Below, piece after piece: positions 52,088 through 59,750 of a stretch of 64,000 nucleotides of DNA. The position numbers were made by a program, and so were the translations under genes. A model generated the notes under the pieces. The model was not told the DNA's origin. It made no database searches and saw only the letters and a program-made list of their open reading frames with translations. How positions within the stretch are numbered: the first letter of the stretch is position 1; each line of letters starts with the position of its first letter. The stretch comes from Contendibacter sp031732755 (GTDB lineage Bacteria > Pseudomonadota > Gammaproteobacteria > Competibacterales > Competibacteraceae): the NCBI GenBank assembly GCA_031732755.1, contig JAVMKI010000052.1, positions 46,963 through 110,962 on the forward strand. The letters are read 5' to 3'.

Positions 52088-52972
52088 ATGCCCAAATCCG
52101 CCCGCCCCCGTCGCAGCATGTTGTACATGCCCGGGTCCAACGCCCGCGCTCTGGAAAAGGCCCGCACCCTGCCCGCCGATAGTCTGATTCTCGACCTGGA
52201 AGACGCCGTCGCCCCCGACGCCAAGGAACTCGCCCGCAAGCAGGTCTGCGAAGCGGTGACCGCCGGCGGTTTCGGCATGCGCGAAATACTCATCCGCGTC
52301 AACGCGCTGTCGACCCGGTGGGGTTATGAGGACATCGCCATGGCCGCCAAGTCTGGCGCCGACGGGCTGCTTCTGCCCAAGGTCGAAAGCGCCGACGCCA
52401 TCCGCCACATGGAAGCGATCATGCGCGCCAACAACGCCCCGGAGTCGATGCGAATCTGGGCGATGATGGAAACCCCGCGCAGCATTCTGGAATCGCAGCG
52501 GATCGCCGAATCGACGCCGCGCATGGAGGGTCTGGTGATGGGCACCTCCGATCTGGCCAAGGAACTGGACTGCGCCCACACCCACGAACGCCTGCCGTTT
52601 ATCGTCTCGCTCGGCCTGTGCCTGCTGGCGGCCCGCGCCGCCGGACTGGCCATTCTCGATGGGGTCTACCTTGATCTGAACGACGAGGCCGGTTTCGAAG
52701 CCGCCTGCAAACAAGGCCAGGAACTCGGCTTCGACGGCAAGACCCTCATCCATCCGAAGCAGGTCGGTCCCTGCAATAAAGTGTTTACACCCAAACCACA
52801 GGATGTCTCCTGGTCACGGCGCATCATTGAGGCCTATGCGGCGGCGACGGCGCGCGGTGAAGGCGTGGTCGTGGTGGATGGCCGATTGGTCGAAAACCTC
52901 CATGTCGAGAGCGCTCGCCGCGTGGTGGGCATGGCGGACGCCATCGCCGCGATGGAAGCAGCCAACGCCTGA
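52088..52972 (+). CDS. HpcH/HpaI-fold CitE-like lyase or malyl-CoA thioesterase
   Basis: 294 residues with AAGGAG ahead of the ATG. Features: RSMLYMPGSNARALEKART, SLILDLEDAVAPDAKE (catalytic acid/Mg), LLLPKVESADAI, MMETPRSILES and LVMGTSDLAKELD. This is the CitE/Mcl2/CLYBL branch. Possible reactions include (S)-citramalyl-CoA cleavage and (3S)-malyl-CoA hydrolysis. A second, different member of the superfamily is at 56544, so the two may divide malyl-CoA cleavage and thioesterase roles as Mcl1/Mcl2 do in Rhodobacter. Confidence 0.85.
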   Translation: MPKSARPRRSMLYMPGSNARALEKARTLPADSLILDLEDAVAPDAKELARKQVCEAVTAGGFGMREILIRVNALSTRWGYEDIAMAAKSGADGLLLPKVESADAIRHMEAIMRANNAPESMRIWAMMETPRSILESQRIAESTPRMEGLVMGTSDLAKELDCAHTHERLPFIVSLGLCLLAARAAGLAILDGVYLDLNDEAGFEAACKQGQELGFDGKTLIHPKQVGPCNKVFTPKPQDVSWSRRIIEAYAAATARGEGVVVVDGRLVENLHVESARRVVGMADAIAAMEAANA

Positions 52973-53021
52973 AGTATTGCCCGTCGCTCGCTCCCGCCCT
53001 TTTCACACCTGCCCTTTCACA

Positions 53022-53055
53022 CCCACCCCTCTCCGATCTGGAGAGGGATGGTGGG
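53022..53055 (+). terminator. Hairpin between the CitE-like gene and apbE
   Basis: CCCACCCCTCTCC (53022-53034) pairs with GGAGAGG..GGTGGG (53040-53055), with a three-base bulge. It lacks a T-tract, so it may be an interspersed repeat or a Rho-dependent end and not a classical terminator. Confidence 0.4.
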
Positions 53056-53089
53056 TCGAACGGGCCACAGCCGCCGGTCCACTGATCCC

Positions 53090-54130
53090 ATGCCCGTCCC
53101 TCTATTCCGCTTCCTGGCTCTCCTGTTGGCCAGTCTGGCGTTGACCGCCTGCGAACCGACCCCACCCGATCCCACCGTCCGTCTTGCCGGCTCCACCATG
53201 GGCACCAGCTACGACCTCAAGCTGGTCCCCGCGCCGGGACAGACCGTCCCCGCCGACTTCAAAACCCGGGTCGATGCGATGCTGACCCACATCAATCGAC
53301 AGATGTCCACCTACGACCCGGATTCGGAATTGTCACGTTTCAATCGCAACCCCAGCACCGACTGGATCGCGGTTTCACCCGAACTGCAACAGGTGGTCGC
53401 CGAGGGTCTGCGCATCAGCGATTTGAGCAATGGCGCGTTCGACATCACCGTGGGGCCGCTGGTCAATCTGTGGGGTTTCGGTCCGGAACCACGCCGCGAT
53501 CAAGTGCCTTCCGACGAGGCCATCGCGCAGGCGCGCGAACGGGTTGGTTATTGGCGGCTGCAAGCGCGTGAACAACCGCCGGCGCTGAAAAAGGAGCGCG
53601 CTGATCTTTACGTGGATTTATCGGCCCTCGCCAAAGGTTACGGCGTGGACCAGTTGGCGGCGCTGGTGGAAACAACGGGAATCGCAAATTATCTGGTCGC
53701 CATCGGCGGCGAGATTCGCGCCAAAGGCTATAACGGCCAGGGCCAAACCTGGACCATCGCCATCGAAAAACCCGTCCCAGGCCAACGCGCGGTCGAGCGC
53801 CTCATCCGGTTTGGGGATCGCAGCGTCTCCACCTCGGGTGATTATCGCAATTTCTTTGAGCAAAACGGTCAGCGCTACTCGCACGTCATCAACCCGCGCA
53901 CCGGTCGTCCGGTTTTACAAAATCTGGTGTCGGTGACGGTGATCGGCGTTCGCTCCATGGAAGCTGACGCCACCGCGACCGCCCTGATGGCCTCCGGCCC
54001 GGAACAGGGCTTCCAACTGGCCAGCGAGCACCATCTAGCCGCGCTTTTCATTCTCGCCAGCCCGGACGGCAGTTTTCAGGAGCGCCAAACGCCTGAATTC
54101 GAACCGTATCTGGTACCCGAACGGCCCTAG
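53090..54130 (+). CDS. apbE: FAD:protein FMN transferase (ApbE)
   Basis: 346 residues from ATG 53090; the signal peptide and lipobox (LASLALTACEP) start there. Conserved segments: GSTMGTSYDLK, STYDPDSELSRFN, FDITVGPLVNLWGFG, VDLSALAKGYGVDQLA, GGEIRAKG and SVSTSGDYRNFF. ApbE transfers FMN from FAD to threonines of exported subunits such as NqrB, NqrC and RnfG. It is periplasmic and lipid-anchored. No Nqr/Rnf genes are visible here. Confidence 0.92.
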   Translation: MPVPLFRFLALLLASLALTACEPTPPDPTVRLAGSTMGTSYDLKLVPAPGQTVPADFKTRVDAMLTHINRQMSTYDPDSELSRFNRNPSTDWIAVSPELQQVVAEGLRISDLSNGAFDITVGPLVNLWGFGPEPRRDQVPSDEAIAQARERVGYWRLQAREQPPALKKERADLYVDLSALAKGYGVDQLAALVETTGIANYLVAIGGEIRAKGYNGQGQTWTIAIEKPVPGQRAVERLIRFGDRSVSTSGDYRNFFEQNGQRYSHVINPRTGRPVLQNLVSVTVIGVRSMEADATATALMASGPEQGFQLASEHHLAALFILASPDGSFQERQTPEFEPYLVPERP

Positions 54131-54160
54131 GCGCCTTCCCGTCTCCCAAGAGTGATCGGC

Positions 54161-55090
54161 ATGTCCATCCCCGCCCTGGCTCTGCATCAACTGCGCAAGA
54201 CCTACGCCAACGGCTTCGAAGCCCTGCGCGGCATCGATCTGGAAGTGACGGAAGGCGAGTTCTTCGCCCTGCTCGGCCCCAACGGCGCCGGCAAATCCAC
54301 CACGATCGGCATTGTCTGTTCGCTGGTGCGCAAGACTGGCGGCACGGTCCAGATATTTGGTCACGACCTGGATCGCGCGTTGAACACCGCCAAATCCTGC
54401 ATCGGCCTGGTGCCGCAGGAATTCAACTTCAACCAGTTCGAGCCGGTGATCGAGATCGTGGTCAATCAGGCCGGTTATTACGGTATCCCCCGTCCACTGG
54501 CTTACGAACGGGCTGAGACGTATCTCAGGCAACTGAGCCTGTGGGAAAAACGCCGACAGATGGCCCGCGAACTGTCCGGCGGCATGAAACGGCGGCTGAT
54601 GATCGCCCGCGCGCTGGTCCACGAACCGAAACTGCTGATCCTCGACGAACCCACCGCCGGGGTGGATATCGAGATTCGCCGTTCGATGTGGGATTTTCTG
54701 CGCGAAATCAACGCCCAGGGGGTCACCATCATCTTAACCACGCACTACCTGGAGGAAGCGGAAAATTTGTGTCGGCACATCGCCATCATCGACCGGGGCG
54801 AGATCGTCGAAAACACCCGGATGCAGACCCTGCTGGGCCGGCTGCATCTGGAAACTTTCGTGCTGAATCTGCGCCAACCGTTGGCGGGGCCGCCGGAAAT
54901 CCCCGGCTATCCACTCCGCTGGATGGACGAATACACCCTGGAAGTGGACGTGGCCAAGGAACGGGGACTCAACGCTCTGTTCCCCCAGTTGTCGGCGCGC
55001 GGCATCGAGGTATCCAGCCTGCGCAACAAGGCCAACCGGCTGGAGGAACTGTTCTTGCGGCTGGTCGATAGACAGGAGCGTCTTGATTGA
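54161..55090 (+). CDS. yadG: ABC exporter ATP-binding protein YadG
   Basis: 309 residues from ATG 54161, closely resembling E. coli YadG. Walker A is LGPNGAGKSTT, the signature LSGGMKRRLMIARAL, Walker B LLILDEPTAGVD and the switch TTHYLEEAENL. YadG works with the ABC-2 permease YadH, which normally follows directly. Here yadH begins 6.1 kb downstream at 61178, with a minus-strand block in between. A drug or lipid export role has been suggested but is not known. Confidence 0.9.
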   Translation: MSIPALALHQLRKTYANGFEALRGIDLEVTEGEFFALLGPNGAGKSTTIGIVCSLVRKTGGTVQIFGHDLDRALNTAKSCIGLVPQEFNFNQFEPVIEIVVNQAGYYGIPRPLAYERAETYLRQLSLWEKRRQMARELSGGMKRRLMIARALVHEPKLLILDEPTAGVDIEIRRSMWDFLREINAQGVTIILTTHYLEEAENLCRHIAIIDRGEIVENTRMQTLLGRLHLETFVLNLRQPLAGPPEIPGYPLRWMDEYTLEVDVAKERGLNALFPQLSARGIEVSSLRNKANRLEELFLRLVDRQERLD

Positions 55091-55301
55091 AGTGGTTTCA
55101 GGAAGTGGCGCGCAAAGTCACGGGCCCGCAACTCGGCGCGGCGCCTGAGTCGATAGATGCCCAAATTTACCTACCTTCCCATCCCGAAACACTGGAAAAC
55201 CTAAAACCGCCACCGAAAAGCGAGGGCAAGGTAAGCCTCACATGAAACCCTTTCCCCGCTTTTCGATCGCCCGGCTCCCATAAGGCCACACAAAACACCC
55301 C
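55091..55301. other. Left junction between yadG and the CoA-transferase block
   Basis: 211 bases between two convergent genes, without a recognisable gene. It contains inverted 9-bp arms CGAAAAGCG (55214-55222) and CGCTTTTCG (55257-55265). No transposon end or target duplication was found here or at 61098-61177. Confidence 0.4.
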
Positions 55302-56522
55302 TCAACGACGCGGCCCAGCCACGACTTTAGCCTCGTGCAGCTTGGAAATCTCGTGATCGCTCAGGCCCAGAAGATCCGACAGGATTTCATCGGTATGCTC
55401 GCCCAGCACCGAGGCCCGCTGAGGTGGAGAACGTTCGAATTCGCTGAACTCGAACGGAGAGCCTGGAGCCAGATAGCTCCCGATCCCCGGCTGTTCGACC
55501 ATATCGAACATCGGATGCCGCGTCGAAAGGTCGGGATCTTCCTGAATCGCCTGCTTGAAGGTCCGAAATACCGACCATGTGACTCCCTGGTCATCGAAAG
55601 GCTTGGCGAAATCTTCTACCTTTCTTGCCCTGAACCAGGGCGTCAACAGGGCGGTAATACCCTCACGGGCCTTGAACCGGTCGCCTTCCCGGTTCAAATC
55701 CAGACCCAGGCGCGCGCCCAGCGCATCGAATTCCGGCTTCAATCCCGTCACCGCACAGATGCCGTCCCATTGCCGCCGGGTCAATCCCACCAGCATCACT
55801 TTCCGTCCATCGGCGGTATCGAACTCATTGCCATAAGCCCCGTACAGGTAATTGCCATACTTTGGGCGGTCAAAATCGTTGACCATCACTTCGCCGATGA
55901 TGCCCAAATTGCCCAGCATGGCGAGCGCTACATCCTTCAGGGCGATTTCCACCGACTGCCCTTGGCCGGTTAGTCGGCGATGGCGTTCCGCCGCTAGCAA
56001 GCCGAGCGCCGCCATCTGGCCGGTGATGCAGTCCCATGCCGGCAACACGTGACAAACTGGATCGCTGGAACCTTCCGGGCCGGTGGCGTAAGGAAAACCC
56101 ATGCCGGGATTGACCGTGTAATCGACCGCCGGTCCGCCGTCGCGCGTACCCAGCACGGTCAGCATGATCAAATCTTCCCGATGTTGCTTCAAATGCTCGT
56201 AATCCATCCAGCCCCGGACCCGGAGATTCGTCAGGAAAATCCCGTTGTTCGGCCCAGGGGCGCAAATCAGCCGCGTGACGATTTCCTGCCCCTGGGGAGT
56301 ACTCACATCCACGGCGAGGGAACGCTTGCCCTTGTTCAATCCCGCCCAGAACAGGCTCTTGTTATCGTGGGTGACTGGCCAGCGATGATAGTCGAGCCCG
56401 CCCCGGATACGGTCGAAACGAATCACTTCCGCGCCCATTTGCGCCAGCGTCATTCCCGCCAGAGGCGCCGCGACGAACGCGGTGCCCTCGACCACCCGCA
56501 AACCTTCCAAAATCTTTGCCAT
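55302..56522 (-). CDS. mct: Mesaconyl-CoA C1-C4 CoA transferase
   Basis: 406 residues of the CaiB/BaiF (family III) CoA-transferases. The N-terminus LRVVEGTAFVAAPLAGMTLAQMGAEVIRFD, WAGLNKGKRS and HVLPAWDCITGQM with probable catalytic D164 closely match Chloroflexus Mct, which moves CoA from C1 to C4 of mesaconate within one molecule. Unlike the SmtAB-type enzymes nearby, it has the GGLDYHRWPV segment. ATG 56522 is used; a GTG precedes it in frame. Last gene of the five-gene block; the lyase gene ends 21 bases upstream. Confidence 0.85.
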   Translation of the reverse strand: MAKILEGLRVVEGTAFVAAPLAGMTLAQMGAEVIRFDRIRGGLDYHRWPVTHDNKSLFWAGLNKGKRSLAVDVSTPQGQEIVTRLICAPGPNNGIFLTNLRVRGWMDYEHLKQHREDLIMLTVLGTRDGGPAVDYTVNPGMGFPYATGPEGSSDPVCHVLPAWDCITGQMAALGLLAAERHRRLTGQGQSVEIALKDVALAMLGNLGIIGEVMVNDFDRPKYGNYLYGAYGNEFDTADGRKVMLVGLTRRQWDGICAVTGLKPEFDALGARLGLDLNREGDRFKAREGITALLTPWFRARKVEDFAKPFDDQGVTWSVFRTFKQAIQEDPDLSTRHPMFDMVEQPGIGSYLAPGSPFEFSEFERSPPQRASVLGEHTDEILSDLLGLSDHEISKLHEAKVVAGPRR

Positions 56523-56543
56523 CACAATCTCTCAGTCAATCTC

Positions 56544-57464
56544 TCAGTTAAGTAATCCAGCCAGCTTGGCTCTTTCGACGATAGCGTGGCACATCCTGAG
56601 CGAAGCCACGTCGATCATCTTCCCCTTCACGCTGATGGCGCCCCTGCCCTCTCGCAGCGCCGCCTCGTATTCGTCCAGGACCATCCGCGCCCAGCCGATT
56701 TCCTTTTCCGATGGAACGAAGGTCTGATTCACCGTTTCGATTTGACTGGGATGGATACACCACTTGCCATCGAAACCCATCGCTCGCCCGATCTTGCAAG
56801 CTTGCACCAAGCCCTCAGGATTCTTGATGCCCGCGAAAGGACCGTCAACGGCCCGCTTGTTATAGGCCTTGGCGGCGCTCACAATCGAGTGCATGACATG
56901 GTGCCAGCGATGGCCGGGATAAATGCGGTCGTTCTCGTCCAGTTCGCCAATGGATTCCATTGGCATGCGCACCGACGCCGCATAGTCGCCAGGTCCATAA
57001 ACGAAACCTTCCAGCCGCTCGGAGCAGGCCGCGATTTCGCGGATGTTCACGCAACCCAGCGCGGTTTCGATCAGCGCCTCGATACCAATCGGGCGCGAAT
57101 ATTTCTTATAGCTCTCAATCTGCCCCAGCAGGGTTTCCACCACATAGACATCTTCGGGACGATTGACCTTGGGGATGACGATCAAATCGATTCGGTCACC
57201 GGCCGCTTCCACGATCTCCACGAGATCCCGGTAAGCGAAATGGGTATCCAACCCATTCATTCGGAACATCCTCAGCTTGTTGCCGAAATCCAGTTCCCGA
57301 TAGGCCCGAACCACGTTGGCACGGCTGGCTTCCTTTTCATCGGGCGCCACCGCGTCTTCCAGATCGATGCAGACCGCATCCGCGCGCGCGGTGGCGGTTT
57401 TTTGAATCATGCTCCAATTGGAAGCTGGCACCAGCAGTACCGAACGTTCCAGTCTTTCACTCAT
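56544..57464 (-). CDS. mcl: Malyl-CoA / beta-methylmalyl-CoA / citramalyl-CoA lyase family (HpcH/CitE)
   Basis: 306 residues from ATG 57464, with GGAG upstream; the open frame runs to 57692 but the added residues are not conserved. It shows VLLVPASNWSMIQKT, DAVCIDLEDAVAPDEK, VIPKVNRPEDV, ALIETALGCVN, and the lyase loop VYGPGDYAAS. Malyl-CoA lyases of this type cleave or form malyl-, beta-methylmalyl- and citramalyl-CoA. Its neighbours (Mct, Meh, SmtAB homologues) match the bi-cycle role of Mcl, though a narrower citramalyl-CoA lyase is possible. It starts four bases after the Meh stop. Confidence 0.8.
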   Translation of the reverse strand: MSERLERSVLLVPASNWSMIQKTATARADAVCIDLEDAVAPDEKEASRANVVRAYRELDFGNKLRMFRMNGLDTHFAYRDLVEIVEAAGDRIDLIVIPKVNRPEDVYVVETLLGQIESYKKYSRPIGIEALIETALGCVNIREIAACSERLEGFVYGPGDYAASVRMPMESIGELDENDRIYPGHRWHHVMHSIVSAAKAYNKRAVDGPFAGIKNPEGLVQACKIGRAMGFDGKWCIHPSQIETVNQTFVPSEKEIGWARMVLDEYEAALREGRGAISVKGKMIDVASLRMCHAIVERAKLAGLLN

Positions 57465-57468
57465 CGGT

Positions 57469-58311
57469 TCATCTCCAGGAAATCGTTGCCTGCATGGCGA
57501 TGTCGTCGTCGCCATTGGCGGTGTACAAATCATGGCCACCGTTTGGATTAGGCCGCCCACAGACGGATACTTGATCAAAATCGAACAGAGGTCGCATGGC
57601 CCGGAAGTGATAGCTTGCCGGTTTTTGACCCGGATTGTTGCGCTTCGCCGATTCGAGCAGCAGTAACGCCTGCAAGGGACCATGCACCACAAGACCGGGA
57701 TATTTTTCCACCTCGGTGGCGTATTTCAGAGCGTAATGAATCTTGTGGGAATTGAAGGTTAGGGCGGAAAATCGGAACAACAGCACTGGATCAACGGAAT
57801 AAGCTTCTTTCCATTGCAGATCATCGGGAATCGGGTTGGGCGCCGCTGGAACAAACGCCTTGGGCATCGGCAGATAGACGATATCCTGCTCTTCCTCGAC
57901 CGCGACTCCCCTGGCGGAATGAATCGAATGTCTGACGGTAACGAAGACCATGCGGCCCGTTTTTCCCTCCTTTTCCGACACCTTGAGAATCTCGGAGACC
58001 TTGCTAATCTCCTCCCCAATGAACAAATCCTGGTGAAATGTTAATTTACCGCTGGCCCACATCCGCCGTTCCAAGGCGACCGGTGGCAGAAAACCACCCC
58101 GCTTGGGATGGCCATCGGGGCCGATTTCCGCTCTGGCGACGAGTGGCAGAAAATACAGCCAGTGCCACAACTCAGGCAGGGGATCACCCTCCCTAGTCGG
58201 AAAATTCAGATAATCCAGGGTCAGGGCAAATGCCCTGGCCGGCGTCGAATAAACACAGTCCTGGAGTTCTTCCTTTCTGCCGACCCAATCCTGCAAGTTC
58301 ACATCACTCAT
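57469..58311 (-). CDS. meh: Mesaconyl-C4-CoA hydratase (Meh) or related itaconyl-CoA hydratase
   Basis: 280 residues with a MaoC/FAS1-type hot-dog architecture: an N-terminal domain (LWHWLYFLPLVARAEIGPDGHP) and a C-terminal hydratase domain with ALTFNSHKIHYALKYATEVEKYPGLVVHGPLQALLLLE. This HTD2-like family includes Chloroflexus Meh, which hydrates mesaconyl-C4-CoA to (S)-citramalyl-CoA, and itaconyl-CoA hydratases. The flanking mcl- and mct-like genes favour the mesaconyl enzyme. The mcl gene starts four bases after its stop. Confidence 0.78.
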   Translation of the reverse strand: MSDVNLQDWVGRKEELQDCVYSTPARAFALTLDYLNFPTREGDPLPELWHWLYFLPLVARAEIGPDGHPKRGGFLPPVALERRMWASGKLTFHQDLFIGEEISKVSEILKVSEKEGKTGRMVFVTVRHSIHSARGVAVEEEQDIVYLPMPKAFVPAAPNPIPDDLQWKEAYSVDPVLLFRFSALTFNSHKIHYALKYATEVEKYPGLVVHGPLQALLLLESAKRNNPGQKPASYHFRAMRPLFDFDQVSVCGRPNPNGGHDLYTANGDDDIAMQATISWR

Positions 58312-58411
58312 TGTTCATGGTCTCCGCGATTTTCCATTGACCGATTTGGTTACCTTCGCTATTGAGATGAGCTAATTTTTGGCTTGTGGAAATGCCTTTA
58401 TTAACCGTTTC

Positions 58412-58456
58412 AATCATTACACCCGACCGTGCGTAGCGCGGTCGGGTGTAATGATT
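58412..58456. repeat. Perfect 18-bp inverted repeat between smtB and meh
   Basis: AATCATTACACCCGACCG (58412-58429), 9-base loop, CGGTCGGGTGTAATGATT (58439-58456). In the operon's RNA it forms a very stable hairpin after the smtB stop. No T-tract follows on the minus strand, so processing, stabilisation or Rho-dependent attenuation are more likely than simple termination. Confidence 0.9.
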
Positions 58457-58485
58457 TCCTCAGAATCCACCGCCGAGAGAGAAAG

Positions 58486-59718
58486 TTATATCACTCGCTT
58501 CTTTCTCAACTCGCCAATTTCTTCCGTGCTCATACCCAACAATTCGGTTAGCACCGCATCGGTATGCTCACCCAGCTTGGGGCCGAGATGGCGGATTCTA
58601 CCCGGAGTTTCGGACAAGCGGGGAATGACCGCTGGCACGATGACGGTTTCGCCCAAGTCCGAATCGTCGATGGAAACCAGATTGCGTCGGGCGTGAAACT
58701 GACGGTCGCCGAAGATATCCGCGATATTATTCAGCGGCCCCGCTGGGGCGCCGGTCGCATAACAGCGCTTCAACACTTCATCGCGGGTGAGCGAACCGCA
58801 CCAGTCGCGCACGATTTCGTTGACATCGTGCCGGTTCTCCAGCCGAGTTTTCTGTTCGCCATACAGACTGGACGACGCCAGTTCCGGTCGGCCCATCGCC
58901 TCGGCCAGCCGCGCGAACAGCTTGTCGGTGGCGCAGGCGATGGCCACCCACTTGCCTTCTTCCTTGGTCGGAAAATGGCCATAGGGACAGGCGAAATCGT
59001 TGTGCGTCGGCCCGTGTCGCTCCCGCACCATGCCAAACATGGCGTAAGCCGGCGCCAGTTCATCCGTGCAGCGGAACACCGATTCGTACAGTGCCGCGTC
59101 GATGTATTGGCCGATGCCGGTTTGCTCGCGGTAGCGCAGCGCCATCAAGACGCCCAGACAGCCGTACAAACCGGTCAAATAATCGCCCAGCGTGGTCGAG
59201 CCGGGCGTGACCGGCGTACCCTTGGGCATCCCCGACAGATAGGCGATGCCACCGACGGCGTGGGCGATGCGCGCGAAACCGGGCCGGTCCTTGTATGGGC
59301 CAGTCTGGCCGTAGCCAGTCACCCGCAGCATGATCAGGCCGGGATTGATTTCGTGCAACGCCTCCCACGGCAGGCCCCATTTTTCCAGGGTGCCGGGCCG
59401 GAAGTTTTCGCATAGCACATCCGCCTTCTCGATCAACCGCTTGAAGACTTCCACGCCCTCGCGGCGGTGCAGATCAATGGTGACCGATTTCTTGTTGCGG
59501 GCCTCGCTGAGCCAGGCCAGAGTATCCCCGCGCTGGGTGGGCGTGCCGTACTTTCGGCAAATATCGCCGCCCATCGGGTGCTCCACCTTGAGCACCTCGG
59601 CGCCGAACTCGCCGAGAATACCGGCGCAATAGGGCGCCGCGATCACCGTGGCCACATCGACGACCCGGATTCCGGACAGCGGCAGTGCATCCTCATGCGT
59701 TTGGTTGGTCATGATCAT
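58486..59718 (-). CDS. smtB: Succinyl-CoA:malate CoA-transferase subunit SmtB-like (family III)
   Basis: 410 residues. CaiB/BaiF features: LSGIRVVDVATVIAAPYCAGILGEFGAEVLKVEHP, RNKKSVTIDLHRREGV, NFRPGTLEKWGL, RVTGYGQTGPY and the catalytic-aspartate segment GDYLTGLYG. It is a close paralogue of the protein at 59751, and the two genes are adjacent (32 bases apart). Chloroflexus SmtA and SmtB are such a pair and make (S)-malyl-CoA from malate and succinyl-CoA. General annotation as 'CoA transferase' alone would also be correct. Confidence 0.78.
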   Translation of the reverse strand: MIMTNQTHEDALPLSGIRVVDVATVIAAPYCAGILGEFGAEVLKVEHPMGGDICRKYGTPTQRGDTLAWLSEARNKKSVTIDLHRREGVEVFKRLIEKADVLCENFRPGTLEKWGLPWEALHEINPGLIMLRVTGYGQTGPYKDRPGFARIAHAVGGIAYLSGMPKGTPVTPGSTTLGDYLTGLYGCLGVLMALRYREQTGIGQYIDAALYESVFRCTDELAPAYAMFGMVRERHGPTHNDFACPYGHFPTKEEGKWVAIACATDKLFARLAEAMGRPELASSSLYGEQKTRLENRHDVNEIVRDWCGSLTRDEVLKRCYATGAPAGPLNNIADIFGDRQFHARRNLVSIDDSDLGETVIVPAVIPRLSETPGRIRHLGPKLGEHTDAVLTELLGMSTEEIGELRKKRVI

Positions 59719-59750
59719 GTTCTTGGAGATTTTTTATTCGAACGAAAGGG

